A stretch of DNA of 19,397 bases. It comes from Gryganskiella cystojenkinii. Lineage: Eukaryota > Mortierellomycota > Mortierellomycetes > Mortierellales > Mortierellaceae. The stretch spans positions 6,427 to 25,823 of the forward strand of contig JAAAIG010000499.1 of assembly GCA_015852425.1 (NCBI GenBank). The letters run 5' to 3'. The notes below the pieces were generated by a model. It was given only the letters and a program-made list of their open reading frames with translations. It was not told where the DNA came from and did not search any database. The translations under genes and the position numbers were made by a program. This document shows, in pieces, positions 17,708 to 19,397 of this stretch (position 1 is its first letter; each line of letters opens with the position of its first letter).

Positions 17708-19165
17708 CTACTGCACTACTCGCAGTAGTCTGCGCAAGTCCAAAGACACTTCTTGGAATGTTGCCCATGAGAACTTCTGCAATAGTGCCGAGAGCGGGTG
17801 GGCGAACGGTGAGTAGACCGACAACAGACCAAACACCATGGCCAGTCCAATTCGGGGGGCTTGGTCAAGCCGGAGGCCTAAGCCACTTAATGGATCATAC
17901 CCTAACCTCCCAAGGACCGCGGAATGCAGACGGTGGTCCAGGCAGGTCGGGGCTTGTGGATGCACATGAACGTGGTCACTTCCTTGCGCATGCGAGACAA
18001 CCGGTCTTTGTTGGGTTGAAAGATCCAGATTGTTTGTCAGAGCTTGGCGAGAGCGAGAGAGTTGACGATAGTTCCTTTGCCAGGAGTATGTAGGTTACGC
18101 TGCAAGTGGATCTGAAGACAGAAACTAATCTTGGTCAAGAGAGAGTCAAAGAAAATATCAATGTGTCTTTGGCTGACAGGGATAGGGTAGTCTAGATAGT
18201 GTTCGAGGGTGCGTTGGTTAACGCCATGCCACTTTACAGCAGCCTGTGTGATGGCCAACTGAAGGTCTGAGTCGGGATTGTTGGAAAGAGGAAAGGCAAT
18301 CGTTTTCGAGAGTTGACACGGGCGTTGGAGGCGTCGCTGCAGAGTTACAAAAGTTCCTGTAGGACTCTCCATTCCTCGACCGAGTTGATGAGTTGGAGCA
18401 GATCGTCAGCGTAGGTGAGGAGACGGGTATTTGCACAAGGGTCGGACATGAAACATCCGGAGAGTCGATCGACAGTCAAGAGTAGGAGAAGGAGGGCTCA
18501 TATTCCAGGTTGAAGGGTAGCGGTGAGAGTGGGTCGCCTTGTCTTAGTCTTCGTGGTTGTTGAAAGGAAGAGGTCAGGATTCCGTTGATGTTGAGCGAGA
18601 CGTGAATACCGTGGAATAAGTTCAAAAAAAGTTGAATGAAGGGTTCTGAGAAGCCGAAAGCACCAAGAACGGACTCCAAGTATCTAGCGTGTACTCGGTC
18701 GTAGGAACGTTCCTGGTCCAACAGAATACCGCTTGCTCCACCTGCTTGCAATGGTCATGATGCACGAAAGAATGAGACCATTGTCCGAGATCGCACGACC
18801 TCTGATGAATCCTGTCTGAAAATGGTTGATGAAATGGAGAAGAAAAGTACCGAGGCGGTTGGCGATGCCTTTCTTGAGGACCTCGGCGTCGCAATTGATG
18901 GGAGAAAGAAAGAGACCTCCATTTGGCCAGTAGCGATGCGTCTCCTTTCTCGCGAAAAAGGATCATGACAATGCGTCACCAAGAGGATGGGAGATGGCTC
19001 TCCGCCAGGGTACCATTCACGACGCGAAGGAAGAGGTCTGCAGCGGGATCGTGTTCTAGTAAGAGAGAGGAGTTCAAAAGATAGAGTGTCATCTCCGGGG
19101 GCCTGACCTTTGGGTGAAAGTTTCATGATCGCAAAAAGTTCTTCCTTAGTCAGAGGCAAAGCAAA
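17708..19165 (-). mobile_element. Degenerate LINE (non-LTR retrotransposon) reverse transcriptase
   Basis: Read on the minus strand, successive frames show the order expected of a LINE reverse transcriptase. LTKEELFAIMKLSPKGQAPG is at about 19157-19098 and ILFREKGD at 18963-18940. TGFIRGRAISDNGLIL lies near 18818-18771 and LDQERSYDRV, with a catalytic aspartate, near 18724-18695. RQGDPLSP is near 18544-18521 and TYADDLLQ, with the catalytic pair, near 18416-18393. A C-terminal tail with PRSLGGLGYDPLSGL lies near 17920. At least four frame changes or stops separate these blocks, so it is dead. The upstream endonuclease domain is missing, as in 5'-truncated copies. The left boundary against the gypsy relic is approximate. 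Confidence 0.8.
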
Positions 19166-19194
19166 AGGCGAAGCAAAGCAAAAGGGTATTCTCG

Positions 19195-19397
19195 GGCCAG
19201 CCGAGAAACCGGGAATCGAAGCACTGCCACAACAGCATTCTCTCCTCTATTTATTCCATCCTTGGTCCATTTTTTTTTAACTGCGCATGCTTCGCCCAGC
19301 CAGCGCCGAGGAATTGGGAATCGAAGCACTGCCATAGCAGCATTCTCTCCTCTATTTATTCCGTCCTAGGACCATTTTTTTTTTTTTTTTTTTTTTT
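19195..19397. repeat. Two 105-bp repeat units with T-runs
   Basis: The block beginning GGGAATCGAAGCACTGCCA occurs at 19211 and 19316, and each copy runs on through CAGCATTCTCTCCTCTATTT and ends in a T-run (19270-19278 and 19374-19397). The copies are similar over about 70 bases, and similarity extends a little upstream. The last T-run, at least 23 bases, reaches the window edge. This array lies at the 5' side of the LINE relic (minus orientation) and could be part of its leader or a separate A-tailed short repeat. Confidence 0.7.

Noticed and set aside
17758..18093. 111-codon + strand frame
   Set aside because: Antisense to the LINE reverse transcriptase tail, which shows family motifs on the minus strand.

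Overview
The window reads as nuclear DNA of a filamentous fungus, most likely an early-diverging one of Mortierella type. Genes carry short spliceosomal introns with GTRAGT-like donors and, in one case, a perfect TACTAAC branch point. 5' leaders are CT-rich, small secreted proteins are present, and retroelement and DNA-transposon debris is abundant. A displaced fragment of an 18S rRNA gene (about 11222-11719) seems closer to Mortierella-like 18S than to yeast 18S. That taxonomic call comes from memory and is inference.

Layout. 1-640: same-strand, decayed 3' end of a paralogue of the next gene. 1238-7066 (+): the main gene, reconstructed here as 12 exons coding for about 1509 residues. It has a large WD40-like N-terminal half, a six-helix TRP-like cation-channel domain and a C-terminal coiled coil. 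7190-8294: decayed coding relics, first a hAT/BED-finger transposase-like piece and then an unidentified piece. 8456-8800 (+): small secreted six-cysteine protein. 8801-9672: mostly non-coding, with a possible orphan membrane-protein exon and a Tc1-like terminus. 9673-10542 (-): F-box protein with two CxxC pairs. 10543-11221: its upstream region. 11222-11719: 18S rRNA gene fragment. 11720-13658: repeat-rich spacer containing a clear 120-bp MITE flanked by TA. 13659-14051 (+): small cysteine-rich protein with a hydrophobic tail. 14052-15476: spacer. 15477-16691 (-): secreted protein resembling the alginate lyase / chondroitin AC lyase toroid fold. 17190-17707 (+): relic of a Ty3/gypsy RNase H region. 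17708-19165 (-): dead LINE reverse transcriptase. 19195-19397: two 105-bp repeat units and a T-run that reaches the window edge.

The genes do not form an operon or an obvious cluster; each looks independently transcribed. The common thread is cell-surface and secreted function (channel, two small cysteine-rich proteins, a lyase-like protein) set in a transposon-rich, duplicating region. I do not see a CRISPR array, a defence island or a clear new multi-gene system. The most unusual items are the WD40-TRP fusion gene with its paralogue relic and GC-AG intron, the displaced rRNA fragment, and the intact-ended MITE.
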